Shown: positions 1 to 8,930, counted from the stretch's first letter. The stretch is DNA of 48,800 bases from Agathobaculum desmolans ATCC 43058 (GCF_000701665.1 NZ_JNJN01000016.1:1-48800); one strand, 5' to 3'. Translations and numbers: made by a program. Notes: generated by a model from the sequence alone, not told the origin.

Positions 1-38
1 ATGGTGGATCCGAAGCATACCGGGAAGTCGGCTGTTAT

Positions 39-113
39 GGCCCGTTGGTCAAGCGGTTAAGACGGCGGCCTCTCACGCCGCAAACGGGGGTTCGATTCCC
101 CCACGGGTCACCA
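39..113 (+). tRNA. tRNA-Glu (anticodon CTC)
   Basis: The sequence folds as a full cloverleaf. Acceptor strands at 39-45 and 103-109 pair over 7 bp with one G-U. The anticodon stem is 65-69/77-81, with the loop CTCTCAC placing anticodon CTC at 72-74. The TTCGATT T-loop is present and CCA is encoded at 111-113. The body matches the typical bacterial tRNA-Glu. It reads GAG codons. A promoter and the 5S gene follow at once. Confidence 0.95.
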
Positions 114-120
114 AAAAAGG

Positions 121-149
121 TTGACAGACGGTGGAAGGTATGATATAAC
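121..149 (+). promoter_or_regulatory. Promoter of the 5S rRNA gene
   Basis: TTGACA (121-126) and TATAAC (144-149) are separated by 17 bp, which is near consensus for the housekeeping sigma factor. It lies between the tRNA 3' end and the 5S gene, so the 5S RNA appears to be transcribed independently. Confidence 0.75.
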
Positions 150-182
150 AGAAGAGCGGCACAGAGATGTGCAGTTCAGATA

Positions 183-298
<116 letters not shown>

Positions 299-302
299 AC
301 GG

Positions 303-332
303 ACGGCAGCAACTTCGGTTGCTGCCGTTTTT
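303..332 (+). terminator. Intrinsic terminator of the 5S unit
   Basis: A perfect 11-bp stem, ACGGCAGCAAC/GTTGCTGCCGT, with a TTCG tetraloop is followed by a run of T. It begins 5 nt after the 5S 3' end. Confidence 0.9.
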
Positions 333-340
333 CATTTTTA

Positions 341-375
341 GCAGGCGCAGTTCTTGTATGGAGGACTGCGCCTGC
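341..375. repeat. Inverted repeat (11-bp stem)
   Basis: GCAGGCGCAGT (341-351) and ACTGCGCCTGC (365-375) form a perfect stem with a 13-nt loop. It has no adjoining T-tract. It lies in the 490-nt gene-free stretch between the 5S terminator and nrdD and its role is unknown. Confidence 0.6.
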
Positions 376-516
376 TGCATGTTCGGGGGAGGTAAAAGGG
401 TTTGAACCGTATCCGGCCCGCCCAAGCCGGCTTTTTTTACAGAGTGGTGCAGCACTATATCTTGTGGTATCGGAAATGGTCGTCCGAGATGGGATAGTCG
501 GCCAATCCTGCACAAG

Positions 517-577
517 TTGCACACAGGGTTTTGCACATTGGCGGGTTGTCCACAGGGCATTGTCCCCAGTGTCCACA
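517..577 (+). promoter_or_regulatory. Cluster of DnaA-box-like 9-mers upstream of nrdD
   Basis: TTGCACACA (517-525), TTGCACATT (531-539), TTGTCCACA (546-554) and GTGTCCACA (569-577) lie in the same orientation in 61 bp and resemble the DnaA consensus TTATNCACA with one or more mismatches. DnaA is known to bind near reductase promoters in other bacteria. No perfect box is present, so this is tentative. The surrounding 376-658 stretch holds no gene that I can support. Confidence 0.3.
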
Positions 578-582
578 TGCTC

Positions 583-604
583 ATTCAGTGAAAATTCAGT
601 GAAA
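583..604. repeat. Tandem duplication of an 11-mer
   Basis: ATTCAGTGAAA occurs twice head to tail (583-593, 594-604) with no spacer, about one helical turn each, 55 bp upstream of the nrd -35 element. The repeat is exact; a regulatory role is speculation. Confidence 0.5.
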
Positions 605-658
605 GCACCAAGAAAAAACACTGCTTTTCTGCGCATTGACCAAATCGCTCCGCGCCCC

Positions 659-687
659 TTGACATTGCTCGCTTATGGCAGTAAAAT
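659..687 (+). promoter_or_regulatory. nrdD operon promoter
   Basis: A perfect -35 TTGACA (659-664), a 17-bp spacer and -10 TAAAAT (682-687). Transcription would start near 694, just before the first NrdR box. Confidence 0.75.
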
Positions 688-698
688 AAAGAACATAG

Positions 699-745
699 GC
701 ACAATATATGGTGCGGTTTTGCAGAGCAACTACGAAATTTAGTGA
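699..745. promoter_or_regulatory. Paired NrdR boxes
   Basis: Box 1 (699-714) has core CAATATATGG within a nearly perfect palindrome, against the NrdR core CWATATATWG. Box 2 (730-745) has core CGAAATTTAG, a weaker match. Their centres are 31 bp apart, three helical turns, the spacing known for tandem NrdR sites in front of ribonucleotide reductase operons. They sit just after the predicted transcription start, where bound NrdR would repress when dATP is high. Confidence 0.7.
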
Positions 746-789
746 CTGTGTGATACAGTAATCAATCGATAAGGAGCGTACAGCGGGTT

Positions 790-3123
790 ATGATTCAGCA
801 GATTATCAAGCGGGATGGGCGTCATGCCCCCTTTGAGATCGAAAAGATCGCAGCGGCGATCTTTGGTGCGGCGCAGGCTTCCGGCGGTCAGGATTATGAG
901 ATGGCGCGCAGTCTGGCGGAGCAGGTTGAAAAGGTGCTTGAGCAGTCTGCCGGAGATCAGATTCCAACGGTGGAGCAGATACAAGATACAGTGGAGAAGG
1001 TGCTGATCGAAAGCGGTCATGCACGTACGGCAAAAAAGTATATTCTGTATCGCAATGAACGTACGCGTGTGCGCGAGATGAACACGCGGCTGATGAAGGT
1101 GTATGAAGATCTGACTTTCCAGTCTTCGCTCGAAAACGACGTAAAGCGTGAAAATGCCAACATCGACGGCGATACGGCAATGGGTACCATGCTCAAATAT
1201 GGATCGGAAGGCGCCAAGCAGTTTTATGAAATGTTTATCCTCGACCCGGCGCATGCGAAGGCTCACAGAGACGGTGATATCCATATTCATGATTTGGATT
1301 TTCTGACGCTGACAACGACTTGCTGTCAGATCGATCTGCTCAAACTGTTTGATGGCGGTTTTTCGACTGGGCACGGTTTTTTACGTGAGCCGAATGATAT
1401 CCGCTCGTATGCAGCACTGGCCTGTATTGCGATACAGTCCAATCAGAACGATCAGCACGGCGGTCAGTCGGTGCCGAACTTTGATTTTTCAATGGCGCCC
1501 GGCATTCAGAAGACTTTCCGCAAGCTGTTCCGTGATAATCTGGCTAAGGCACTGGAGGTATTCGGTGCGGACGAGAATAATGAGGTCGATGCACGGGCGC
1601 TGACCGAACAGGTGGAGCGCCGGACCGGTAAATGGGCTTGCCTCGCCGGCGGAAACGGTTATGATGAAGCAATGGGTGAGGCGCTGGCCGAGACAATGGA
1701 TGCGGATACAGTGCAGCGCTGCCTGCGTTTTGCCCGCAAGTATGCGGATAAAGAGACACGCAAGGCGACTTATCAGGCGATGGAAGCACTGGTACATAAT
1801 CTGAACACCATGCATTCGCGCGCAGGTGCGCAGATCCCGTTTTCTTCGCTTAATTACGGCACGGATGTATCAGCAGAGGGACGTTTGGTGACCGAACAGC
1901 TCCTGCTTGCCACAGAAGCCGGTTTGGGCAATGGAGAGACACCGATTTTCCCGATCCACATCTTCAAGGTGAAGGAAGGGGTCAATTATAACGCTGGTGA
2001 TCCCAACTATGATTTGTTTAAGCTGGCGTGCCGCGTTTCGGCCAAGCGCATGTTCCCGAATTTCTCTTTCTTGGATGCGCCGTTCAATAAGCAGTATTAC
2101 AAGCCGGGTCATCCGGAAACCGAAGCGGCTTATATGGGATGCCGTACCCGCGTGATCGGCAACCGCTATGATCCGGCACGGGAGATCGTAAACGGCCGCG
2201 GCAACTTGTCGTTTACCTCGGTCAACCTGCCGCGGATCGCAATCCGCAGTCATGGTGATATTGACTGGTTCTTTGAAGATCTGGATCGTAAGATCGATTT
2301 GATTATTGAGCAGCTGCTCGAGCGTTTCCGGATCCAGTCGGGGAAAAAGGTGCGCAATTATCCCTTCCTGATGGGAGAGGGCGTGTGGCTGGATTCCGAA
2401 AAACTGGGACCGGATGATACCGTCGGTGAGGTGCTCAAGCACGGCACGCTGACCATGGGCTTCATCGGCTTGGCGGAAACGCTGAAAGCATTGATCGGCA
2501 AGCATCACGGGGAAAGCGACGAGGCGCAGAATCTCGGACTTGAGATCGTCAGCCACATGCGGCAGCGGATGGATCAGGCGGGCGAAAAATACGGCCTGAA
2601 CTTCTCGCTGATCGCAACGCCGGCAGAGGGTCTGTCCGGCCGCTTCGTTAAGCTTGACCGGGCGCGTTACGGATTGATTGAAGGCGTGACCGACCGTGAT
2701 TATTATACCAACTCATTCCATGTGCCGGTATATTATTCAATCGGCGCATTCGATAAGATCATGCGCGAGGCACCTTACCATGAGCTGACCAATGGCGGCC
2801 ATATCAGCTATATCGAGCTGGATGGTGACCCGACGCAGAATCTGGAGGCATTTGAGGCGGTTGTGCGTGCGATGAAGGAAGCCGGCATCGGCTATGGCGC
2901 GATCAACCATCCGATCGACCGTGATCCGGTCTGTGGCTATACCGGCATCATCGGTGATACCTGTCCGCGCTGCGGCCGGCATGAAGGGGAGGGCGTACCG
3001 CTTTCCAAATTGCACAAGCTCGGCCTGTACAAGCATTTGAACAGTACGACGATCGGCTACCACGGCGATCCCGCCGAGGAGGCAGACCGTCAGCCCAATA
3101 CATTGCAGATCGTTAAGGATTAA
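790..3123 (+). CDS. nrdD: Anaerobic ribonucleoside-triphosphate reductase, large part
   Basis: Class III reductase that makes dNTPs from NTPs in anaerobes using a glycyl radical. Residues 3-90 are an ATP-cone (allosteric dATP/ATP switch). The barrel carries the family signature MGCRTRV near residue 450, followed by a GRGNLSFTS stretch. Near the end CGYTG and CPRC (Cys715, 725, 728) are remains of the zinc site. The usual C-terminal radical segment RRxTGYLVG with its RFNNAK tail is missing here. Instead the last 45 residues are unrelated sequence with only an IGYHG (Gly756) hint of a radical loop. The missing segment is on the next ORF. The start at 790 follows AAGGAG. First gene of nrdD-(radical domain)-nrdG. 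Confidence 0.93.
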   Translation: MIQQIIKRDGRHAPFEIEKIAAAIFGAAQASGGQDYEMARSLAEQVEKVLEQSAGDQIPTVEQIQDTVEKVLIESGHARTAKKYILYRNERTRVREMNTRLMKVYEDLTFQSSLENDVKRENANIDGDTAMGTMLKYGSEGAKQFYEMFILDPAHAKAHRDGDIHIHDLDFLTLTTTCCQIDLLKLFDGGFSTGHGFLREPNDIRSYAALACIAIQSNQNDQHGGQSVPNFDFSMAPGIQKTFRKLFRDNLAKALEVFGADENNEVDARALTEQVERRTGKWACLAGGNGYDEAMGEALAETMDADTVQRCLRFARKYADKETRKATYQAMEALVHNLNTMHSRAGAQIPFSSLNYGTDVSAEGRLVTEQLLLATEAGLGNGETPIFPIHIFKVKEGVNYNAGDPNYDLFKLACRVSAKRMFPNFSFLDAPFNKQYYKPGHPETEAAYMGCRTRVIGNRYDPAREIVNGRGNLSFTSVNLPRIAIRSHGDIDWFFEDLDRKIDLIIEQLLERFRIQSGKKVRNYPFLMGEGVWLDSEKLGPDDTVGEVLKHGTLTMGFIGLAETLKALIGKHHGESDEAQNLGLEIVSHMRQRMDQAGEKYGLNFSLIATPAEGLSGRFVKLDRARYGLIEGVTDRDYYTNSFHVPVYYSIGAFDKIMREAPYHELTNGGHISYIELDGDPTQNLEAFEAVVRAMKEAGIGYGAINHPIDRDPVCGYTGIIGDTCPRCGRHEGEGVPLSKLHKLGLYKHLNSTTIGYHGDPAEEADRQPNTLQIVKD

Positions 3124-3142
3124 AGAAAGGAAGCGTACTACG

Positions 3143-3328
3143 ATGGAAGAAAAGGTAATGCAGGAGCAGTTGATTGGAGAAGGCGTCGGCTTTGAGCGGA
3201 TCCGCCGTATTACGGGCTATCTGGTTGGCACGCTGGATCGTTTCAATAATGCCAAGCGCGCGGAGGAGCATGACCGCGTGAAGCACAATGTGTCCTGCTG
3301 TTCGTTCGAAGAGGAGCATACTGCGTAA
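3143..3328 (+). CDS. Detached NrdD glycyl-radical domain protein (61 aa)
   Basis: A 61-residue protein whose residues 17-50 match the C-terminal end of class III reductases: FERIRRITGYLVGTL, then RFNNAKRAEE and RVKH. Gly25 in the RRITGYL motif is the predicted radical-bearing glycine. It has its own ribosome binding site (AAAGGAAG, 19 nt after the nrdD stop) and its stop overlaps the nrdG start by one base (TAATG). It is therefore translated as a separate polypeptide between reductase and activase. Either it docks on NrdD to complete the active site, or it is a replaceable radical subunit comparable to GrcA/YfiD for pyruvate formate-lyase. No single frameshift would fuse it to nrdD, because about 130 nt of unrelated coding tail intervene. 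Confidence 0.85.
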   Translation: MEEKVMQEQLIGEGVGFERIRRITGYLVGTLDRFNNAKRAEEHDRVKHNVSCCSFEEEHTA

Positions 3329-3837
3329 TGGAGGGCGTGATACGCATTGCGGGTACAGTCGGGGAGTCCATCGTGGACGGCCCCGGCTTCCGCTATACGG
3401 TGTTTACACAAGGATGTCCCCACCACTGTCCCGGATGCCATAACCCCCAGACGCATGATTTCGCAGGCGGCAGGGAAGTGGAACTGGATGTCTTGCTGCG
3501 CGATATCTGCCGCAATCCACTGGTCAGCGGCGTGACCTTTTCCGGTGGTGAGCCATTTTGTCAGCCGGAGCCGCTGTATGCGCTGGCAGTGGAGCTGAAG
3601 AAGAAAGGCAAGCATCTGATGGCTTACTCCGGTTACACCTTTGAGCAGCTGATGGTGTTGGAGAACCCGGCGGTGCGCCGGTTGTTGGAGCAGTTGGATC
3701 TGCTGGTGGATGGGCCGTATCTGGAGGCGGAGCGCAATCTGGAGCTGCGCTTTCGCGGCAGCAGCAACCAGCGCGTGCTGGATGTGCCTCAATCGCTGTT
3801 GGCGAATGCTCCGGTGTGGGACGAACGATACCGGTAA
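3328..3837 (+). CDS. nrdG: Anaerobic ribonucleotide reductase activating protein
   Basis: A radical SAM enzyme of 169 residues that installs the glycyl radical on NrdD. The CxxxCxxC cluster motif is Cys30, Cys34 and Cys37 (GCPHHCPGC), which holds the [4Fe-4S] cluster, and SGGEP follows near residue 72 for SAM binding. The length is normal for NrdG. The ATG overlaps the stop of the 61-residue radical-domain ORF, so the two are translationally coupled, which fits the radical domain being NrdG's substrate. The ATG at 3347 starts another frame and is not used. Confidence 0.95.
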   Translation: MEGVIRIAGTVGESIVDGPGFRYTVFTQGCPHHCPGCHNPQTHDFAGGREVELDVLLRDICRNPLVSGVTFSGGEPFCQPEPLYALAVELKKKGKHLMAYSGYTFEQLMVLENPAVRRLLEQLDLLVDGPYLEAERNLELRFRGSSNQRVLDVPQSLLANAPVWDERYR

Positions 3838-3931
3838 AGCGAATATTCCTCCCGCGGATATGAGCTGATTTGTTTTGCAGGGCTTATATCAAAACAGTGA
3901 TAAAACCACTTGCAAGAATACGGAGGTCAGG

Positions 3932-4567
3932 ATGGCGTTTGATTTTAAGAAAGCGTACCGGGAGTTATATCAGCCGAAACCGGAACCGGGGATCGTCACA
4001 GTGCCGAAGGCCAATTATATCGCAGTACGCGGCAAAGGCGATCCGAATGAAGCGGGCGGCGCATACCAGCAGGCAATCAGTGTGCTGTATGCGGTTGCCT
4101 ACACTTTGAAAATGAGCTACAGGAATAGCTATGCCATGCAGGGTTTTTTTGAATATGTCGTTCCGCCGCTGGAAGGGTTTTGGAATCAAGCGCATATGGA
4201 GGAGGGCATAGATTATGCCAATAAGGCATCCTTTTGCTGGGTCTCCGTCCTTCGGCTTCCGGATTTTGTGATGAAAAAGGATTTTGACTGGGCGGTGGAA
4301 ACGGCGGCAAAAAAGAAAAAGCTGGACTGCTCTGCCGCTGAATATCTGACCATTGATGAGGGTTTATGCGTTCAAATGATGCATTTAGGCCCATTTGATG
4401 ATGAACCGGCAACGGTCGCACGCATGGATGCATATGTAGCGCAAAATGGCTATGTAAATGATATGGGCGCGGACAGATGGCACCATGAGATTTACCTGTC
4501 TGATGTAAAGAAGGTCGCGCCGGAAAAGTATAAAACCATTATCAGACATCCCATACGGAAAGCTTGA
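3932..4567 (+). CDS. GyrI-like small-molecule-binding domain protein
   Basis: A 211-residue protein without signal peptide. It resembles the GyrI-like/COG4832 group, the ligand-binding fold found in MerR- and AraC-type regulators (BmrR, Rob), here free-standing with no DNA-binding helix-turn-helix. It starts MAFDFKKAYRELYQPK, has the typical VPKANYIAVRGKG strand near residue 25, and ends with a WHHEIYLSD segment typical of the family. The ATG at 3932 was chosen because CGGAGG lies 6 nt upstream; the frame extends to an ATG at 3875 that lacks a binding site. A ligand cannot be named. It is monocistronic, with hairpins at 4657-4690 and 4704-4736 behind it. Confidence 0.8.
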   Translation: MAFDFKKAYRELYQPKPEPGIVTVPKANYIAVRGKGDPNEAGGAYQQAISVLYAVAYTLKMSYRNSYAMQGFFEYVVPPLEGFWNQAHMEEGIDYANKASFCWVSVLRLPDFVMKKDFDWAVETAAKKKKLDCSAAEYLTIDEGLCVQMMHLGPFDDEPATVARMDAYVAQNGYVNDMGADRWHHEIYLSDVKKVAPEKYKTIIRHPIRKA

Positions 4568-4656
4568 TATAACCATAGTCTGGAGGACTCCGTGGGTATG
4601 GATGGCGAATGTCAGGCCGCACGACTGCGAGCTGCCGCTTCCGTGAAGAGAAAAGA

Positions 4657-4690
4657 AGCCGGTCTATGATCGAGAGATCATAGACCGGCT
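4657..4690. repeat. Perfect 15-bp inverted repeat
   Basis: AGCCGGTCTATGATC (4657-4671) and its exact complement (4676-4690) flank a GAGA loop. The T-tract behind it is poor (GTATTGTATT). It may be a bidirectional terminator, a stable RNA 3' end or a protein site. Confidence 0.7.
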
Positions 4691-4703
4691 GTATTGTATT
4701 CGA

Positions 4704-4736
4704 GTCCTGCCCGGAAGGGGCGGGACATTTTATTTT
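4704..4736 (+). terminator. Intrinsic terminator downstream of the GyrI-like gene
   Basis: GTCCTGCCC/GGGCGGGAC (4704-4712/4718-4726, one G-U) is followed by ATTTTATTTT. It overlaps the last codons of the convergent acetyltransferase gene. Confidence 0.65.
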
Positions 4737-5335
4737 GACGGCTGTTCCGCAGCAGCGGGGGCGGTGTCTGCCGCAGGGGAGACCGCAGCTTTTTTGGGTT
4801 CGGGTTTATCGATCGCACAGATGATATGGGGGATCTGCTTGTCCTGATAGGCTTTATTGAGCTGTCCGACCGGTTTCATCTCGCACTTGGCGGCAACGCG
4901 CAGGGAGGCCAGATTGTTCGGCCGGATGGATGCGATCACACGCCGGGTATCCAGTTTATCAAAGGCATATCGGATGCTGGCCTGTGCACATTCTGTGCCA
5001 TAGCCCTGATTCCACAAATCGCGGCGTACGATGTAGCCCAGTCCGATGGCGGTTTCATCAGCATAGAGACATTCCACCAACGGACCGGCCAGTGCGACCA
5101 GCTCGCCGGTTTCGCGGCTCAGTGCAGCGAAATAGCCGCAGTGATCCTCGTGATAGCGGCGCAGCATATCCGCGATCCAGTCGATTACTTCTTCGTGGGA
5201 AAAACCGTGCTCCCATGCATACATGGTTTCGGCATCCTGCAGGATAGGGGCGATGAGTGAAAAATCATCTGCCCGCAGGCGGCGGAAACGAAGACGCTCG
5301 GATTCCATTTCAAACAGCTGAAGATTTTCTTCCAT
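4730..5335 (-). CDS. GNAT-family N-acetyltransferase (RimJ/RimL-like)
   Basis: A 201-residue acetyl-CoA-dependent acetyltransferase. The start SERLRFRRLRADDF is the usual first strand of RimJ/RimL-type GNATs. GYIVRRDLWNQGYGTEC is motif A, which binds the acetyl-CoA pyrophosphate, and RRVIASIRPNNLASLRVAAK is the typical C-terminal part. A low-complexity Ala/Pro/Lys tail of about 30 residues follows. The start at 5335 was chosen because AAAGGAG lies 9 nt upstream; the frame is open to 5377. The substrate is unknown: ribosomal protein N-termini, amino acids or small amines are all possible. It lies downstream of tsaE-tsaB-upp, beyond a repeat element. Confidence 0.85.
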   Translation of the reverse strand: MEENLQLFEMESERLRFRRLRADDFSLIAPILQDAETMYAWEHGFSHEEVIDWIADMLRRYHEDHCGYFAALSRETGELVALAGPLVECLYADETAIGLGYIVRRDLWNQGYGTECAQASIRYAFDKLDTRRVIASIRPNNLASLRVAAKCEMKPVGQLNKAYQDKQIPHIICAIDKPEPKKAAVSPAADTAPAAAEQPSK

Positions 5336-5525
5336 TTTTATATTCTCCTTTCCTGCTGCGGCTAAGACCGCAAACAAATCTGTCCGGTCGTGAGAACCGG
5401 GCAGGAACGCCGGGGCGTTCCGAATGATTTCCTGTATGCCGCATCGGATGCGCGGAAATATGCTGTGCCGTGCGGAAACAGGGAGATAAGCAAAGCGGCA
5501 GTGCGGCTGACAGCCGCACCGGGGG
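5336..5525. other. Intergenic stretch with GC-rich hairpins
   Basis: No gene is supported. The stretch holds two compact palindromes, GGAACGCC/GGCGTTCC (5404-5421) and GTGCGGCTG/CAGCCGCAC (5501-5519), directly before copy 1 of the dispersed repeat. Together with the repeat it makes a gene-free stretch of 375 nt between upp and the acetyltransferase gene. Confidence 0.5.
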
Positions 5526-5676
5526 CTGCCGAAAAAGATTATTTTTTCAACAGCCTACGTTTGGACTTTACCAAACAAGGATGGGAAAAGTTTTCATACG
5601 CAAACTTTTTCTCTCTCAAAGTATGAAAAGTCAGGCACATGTCCTGACTTTTCATGCAGTTGTGATGCAAATACTG
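5526..5676. repeat. Dispersed multi-hairpin repeat, copy 1
   Basis: About 150 bp, clearly homologous to 13487-13640. Shared blocks in order: a CTG(C/T)CGAAAAA start, a GTTTGG/CCAAAC hairpin, CTTTTTCTCTCTCAAAGTAT, the stem AAAAGTCAGG/CCTGACTTTT (5626-5635/5643-5652), then ATGCA and GCAAAT(A/G)CTG. The T-flanked stem could terminate transcription in both directions. No transposase and no conserved start codon are seen; short ORFs inside it look incidental. Confidence 0.8.
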
Positions 5677-5710
5677 CAATATCCGCTTCTGAGAATGCGT
5701 GGTATAGGGA

Positions 5711-7067
<1,357 letters not shown>

Positions 7068-7071
<4 letters not shown>

Positions 7072-7493
7072 GGGTGCACCTCCTGGATGGTGAGGGTGCG
7101 GTCGTTTTCCGCAGCACCGTATGCTATGTGCACAGTGGTGTACTGTTCCGGCAAAAGACCGGCGGCGTTTTCGCTCCATTCGATCAGTACGATGCAGCTT
7201 CCGTTCAGGTATTCGTCAAAGCCGATCTCAAACAGGGCGTTGCTGTCCAGAATGCGGTATAAATCAAAGTGTACCACGCGGCCGGCAGGTGTATCGTATT
7301 CATTGGCGATGGCAAATGTCGGGCTGGTCACGCGGCCGGTATAGCCAAGCCCGTGCAAAACACCGCGGGTAAACGCGGTTTTTCCTGCGCCGAGATCGCC
7401 TGAAAAGGCGATCACATCGCCGGGATGGAGCGAGCGGGCAAATTGGGCGCCAAGCGCTTCGGTCTCCTCCGGGGAATGGGTGATATAATTCAT
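7068..7493 (-). CDS. tsaE: tRNA threonylcarbamoyladenosine biosynthesis ATPase TsaE
   Basis: A 141-residue P-loop ATPase that drives turnover of the TsaB-TsaD complex in t6A synthesis. Walker A is GDLGAGKT at residues 32-39. The TSPTFAIANEY switch-like stretch and HFDLYRI, which are hallmarks of the family, follow. The length is normal. It is the first gene of its operon, behind a good promoter (7530-7558). Confidence 0.96.
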
Positions 7494-7529
7494 GGGAACC
7501 CCTTTTCTTATCTGTTCGATTACCCGTCT

Positions 7530-7558
7530 ATCATATCACGGCGGGGCAAAAATGGCAA
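7530..7558 (-). promoter_or_regulatory. Promoter of tsaE-tsaB-upp
   Basis: On the minus strand, TTGCCA (7558-7553) and TATGAT (7535-7530) are 17 bp apart, each one base off consensus. It lies 37 bp before the tsaE start. Confidence 0.65.
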
Positions 7559-7660
7559 GACGGGGAAAAAGCCGGCGAGCGTCGGTTTGGGGATAAATAT
7601 TCCGGCGGCAAGCTGTTTTGGCACAAAAGGTGACAAAACGGTGACTGCTGCAGGATGGGA

Positions 7661-7689
7661 TTGCCAAGCGGGGCAGCGGCTGTTATACT
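7661..7689 (+). promoter_or_regulatory. Promoter of the polysaccharide deacetylase gene
   Basis: TTGCCA (7661-7666) and TATACT (7684-7689), 17-bp spacer, 23 bp before the start codon. It looks like a vegetative promoter, although the product resembles a sporulation enzyme. Confidence 0.6.
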
Positions 7690-7712
7690 GGTTTCAAAGA
7701 GCAGGAGAGGGG

Positions 7713-8921
7713 ATGGAACAAATGAAAAAACAGATTCGGCGGGCGCTTGGGGCGCTGCTTCTGTGTGCGATGACCTTGCCGTGCGCAGGTGCAGTCAACT
7801 GGGGATTGTGGTACGGCAACGGCGTCAACCAGCCGCCGAGCGGAGAGGACAGCGTGCAGACCCTGTCACAGTACGGTGCCTATTATATGGGCAGCGCAGC
7901 GGATAAAGTGCTGTATCTGACCTTTGACTGCGGATATGAAAATGGCAATACGGCAAAAATTTTGGATACATTGAAGAAGCACCATGTGCCTGCGGCGTTT
8001 TTTGTGGTCGGCCATTATCTGGATGCCGCGCCCGCGCTCGTTCGCCGCATGGCAGCGGAGGGACATCTGGTCTGCAACCATTCGGCTCAGCATCCGAATA
8101 TGACCCGTGTCAGCCGTGCGCGTTTTGTCAGTGAGCTGGAAAGCCTGCAAACCCAGTATACCGCGCTGACCGGGCGCAGGCTGTCGCCGTTTTTCCGGCC
8201 GCCGGAGGGGGCGTATACGCATGAAAGCCTGCGCTGGGCACAGCAGCTCGGCTATCATACAACGTTGTGGAGCGTAGCATACGCGGATTGGGATCCGGCG
8301 GCACAGCCGACGTACGCGAGCGCGCGGAAAACCCTGCACAGCCGTGTCCATAACGGTGCAATCATACTGCTGCATGCAGTTTCCTCTACTAATGCTGCAA
8401 TTTTGGATAGTCTGCTCACGGAATGGAAAATGCAGGGCTACACCTTTGCGGCACTGAGTGCGCTGCCCGGGCTGCCGCAGCCGACGGTTTCCGCACTGCC
8501 GAACCCGGCGCCGTTTACTGTGGCGGGACAGCCCGTCGTGCCGACGGCATTTTTGATCGAAGGAAATAATTATATCAAGCTGCGCGACGCGGCGCAGATG
8601 CTGACCGGTACGGAAAAGCAGTTTGCAGTATCGTATGATGCGGCGACCGGTGCGGTCGGGCTGCACCCCGGACAGGCGTATGAGGCGCTGGGCACCGAGC
8701 TGACCGGCGTGCGCGACGCGGCTGTGGTGCAGGCGGCGCCCGGTGCATCGCAGATCACACGGGATGGGACGCCGCTGTCGCTGACTGCGTATCTAATCGA
8801 TGGGGAAAACTATATTAAGCTGCGGGATCTGGCGCAGGCGCTGGACTGCGGCGTATCCTATGACAGTGCAACATGCGCGGTTGGGTTGGAACCGTCCCAG
8901 CCGTACCAAACATCGAACTGA
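7713..8921 (+). CDS. Secreted PdaA-type polysaccharide deacetylase with C-terminal stalk repeats
   Basis: A NodB-fold deacetylase of 402 residues resembling PdaA, which removes acetyl groups from N-acetylmuramic acid to form the muramic delta-lactam of spore cortex. A signal peptide covers residues 4-26 and ends CAGA. Catalytic motifs are TFDCGYENG (motif 1), CNHSAQH (motif 2, metal-binding HxxxH) and RPPEGAYT (motif 3), then WSVAYADWDP as in PdaA. Residues 275-402 add two copies of a copper-amine-oxidase-N-like module (ATAFLI..NNYIKLRD and TAYLIDGENYIKLRD), probably a wall-binding or stalk part, absent from B. subtilis PdaA. The start at 7713 follows AGGAGAGGGG; ATG 7722 is an alternative. 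Confidence 0.88.
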   Translation: MEQMKKQIRRALGALLLCAMTLPCAGAVNWGLWYGNGVNQPPSGEDSVQTLSQYGAYYMGSAADKVLYLTFDCGYENGNTAKILDTLKKHHVPAAFFVVGHYLDAAPALVRRMAAEGHLVCNHSAQHPNMTRVSRARFVSELESLQTQYTALTGRRLSPFFRPPEGAYTHESLRWAQQLGYHTTLWSVAYADWDPAAQPTYASARKTLHSRVHNGAIILLHAVSSTNAAILDSLLTEWKMQGYTFAALSALPGLPQPTVSALPNPAPFTVAGQPVVPTAFLIEGNNYIKLRDAAQMLTGTEKQFAVSYDAATGAVGLHPGQAYEALGTELTGVRDAAVVQAAPGASQITRDGTPLSLTAYLIDGENYIKLRDLAQALDCGVSYDSATCAVGLEPSQPYQTSN

Positions 8922-8930
8922 ACGCAGGAA

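Noticed and set aside
464-742. 92-codon ORF ahead of nrdD
   Set aside because: It spans the DnaA-like boxes, the tandem 11-mer, the nrd promoter and an NrdR box, so the stretch is regulatory.
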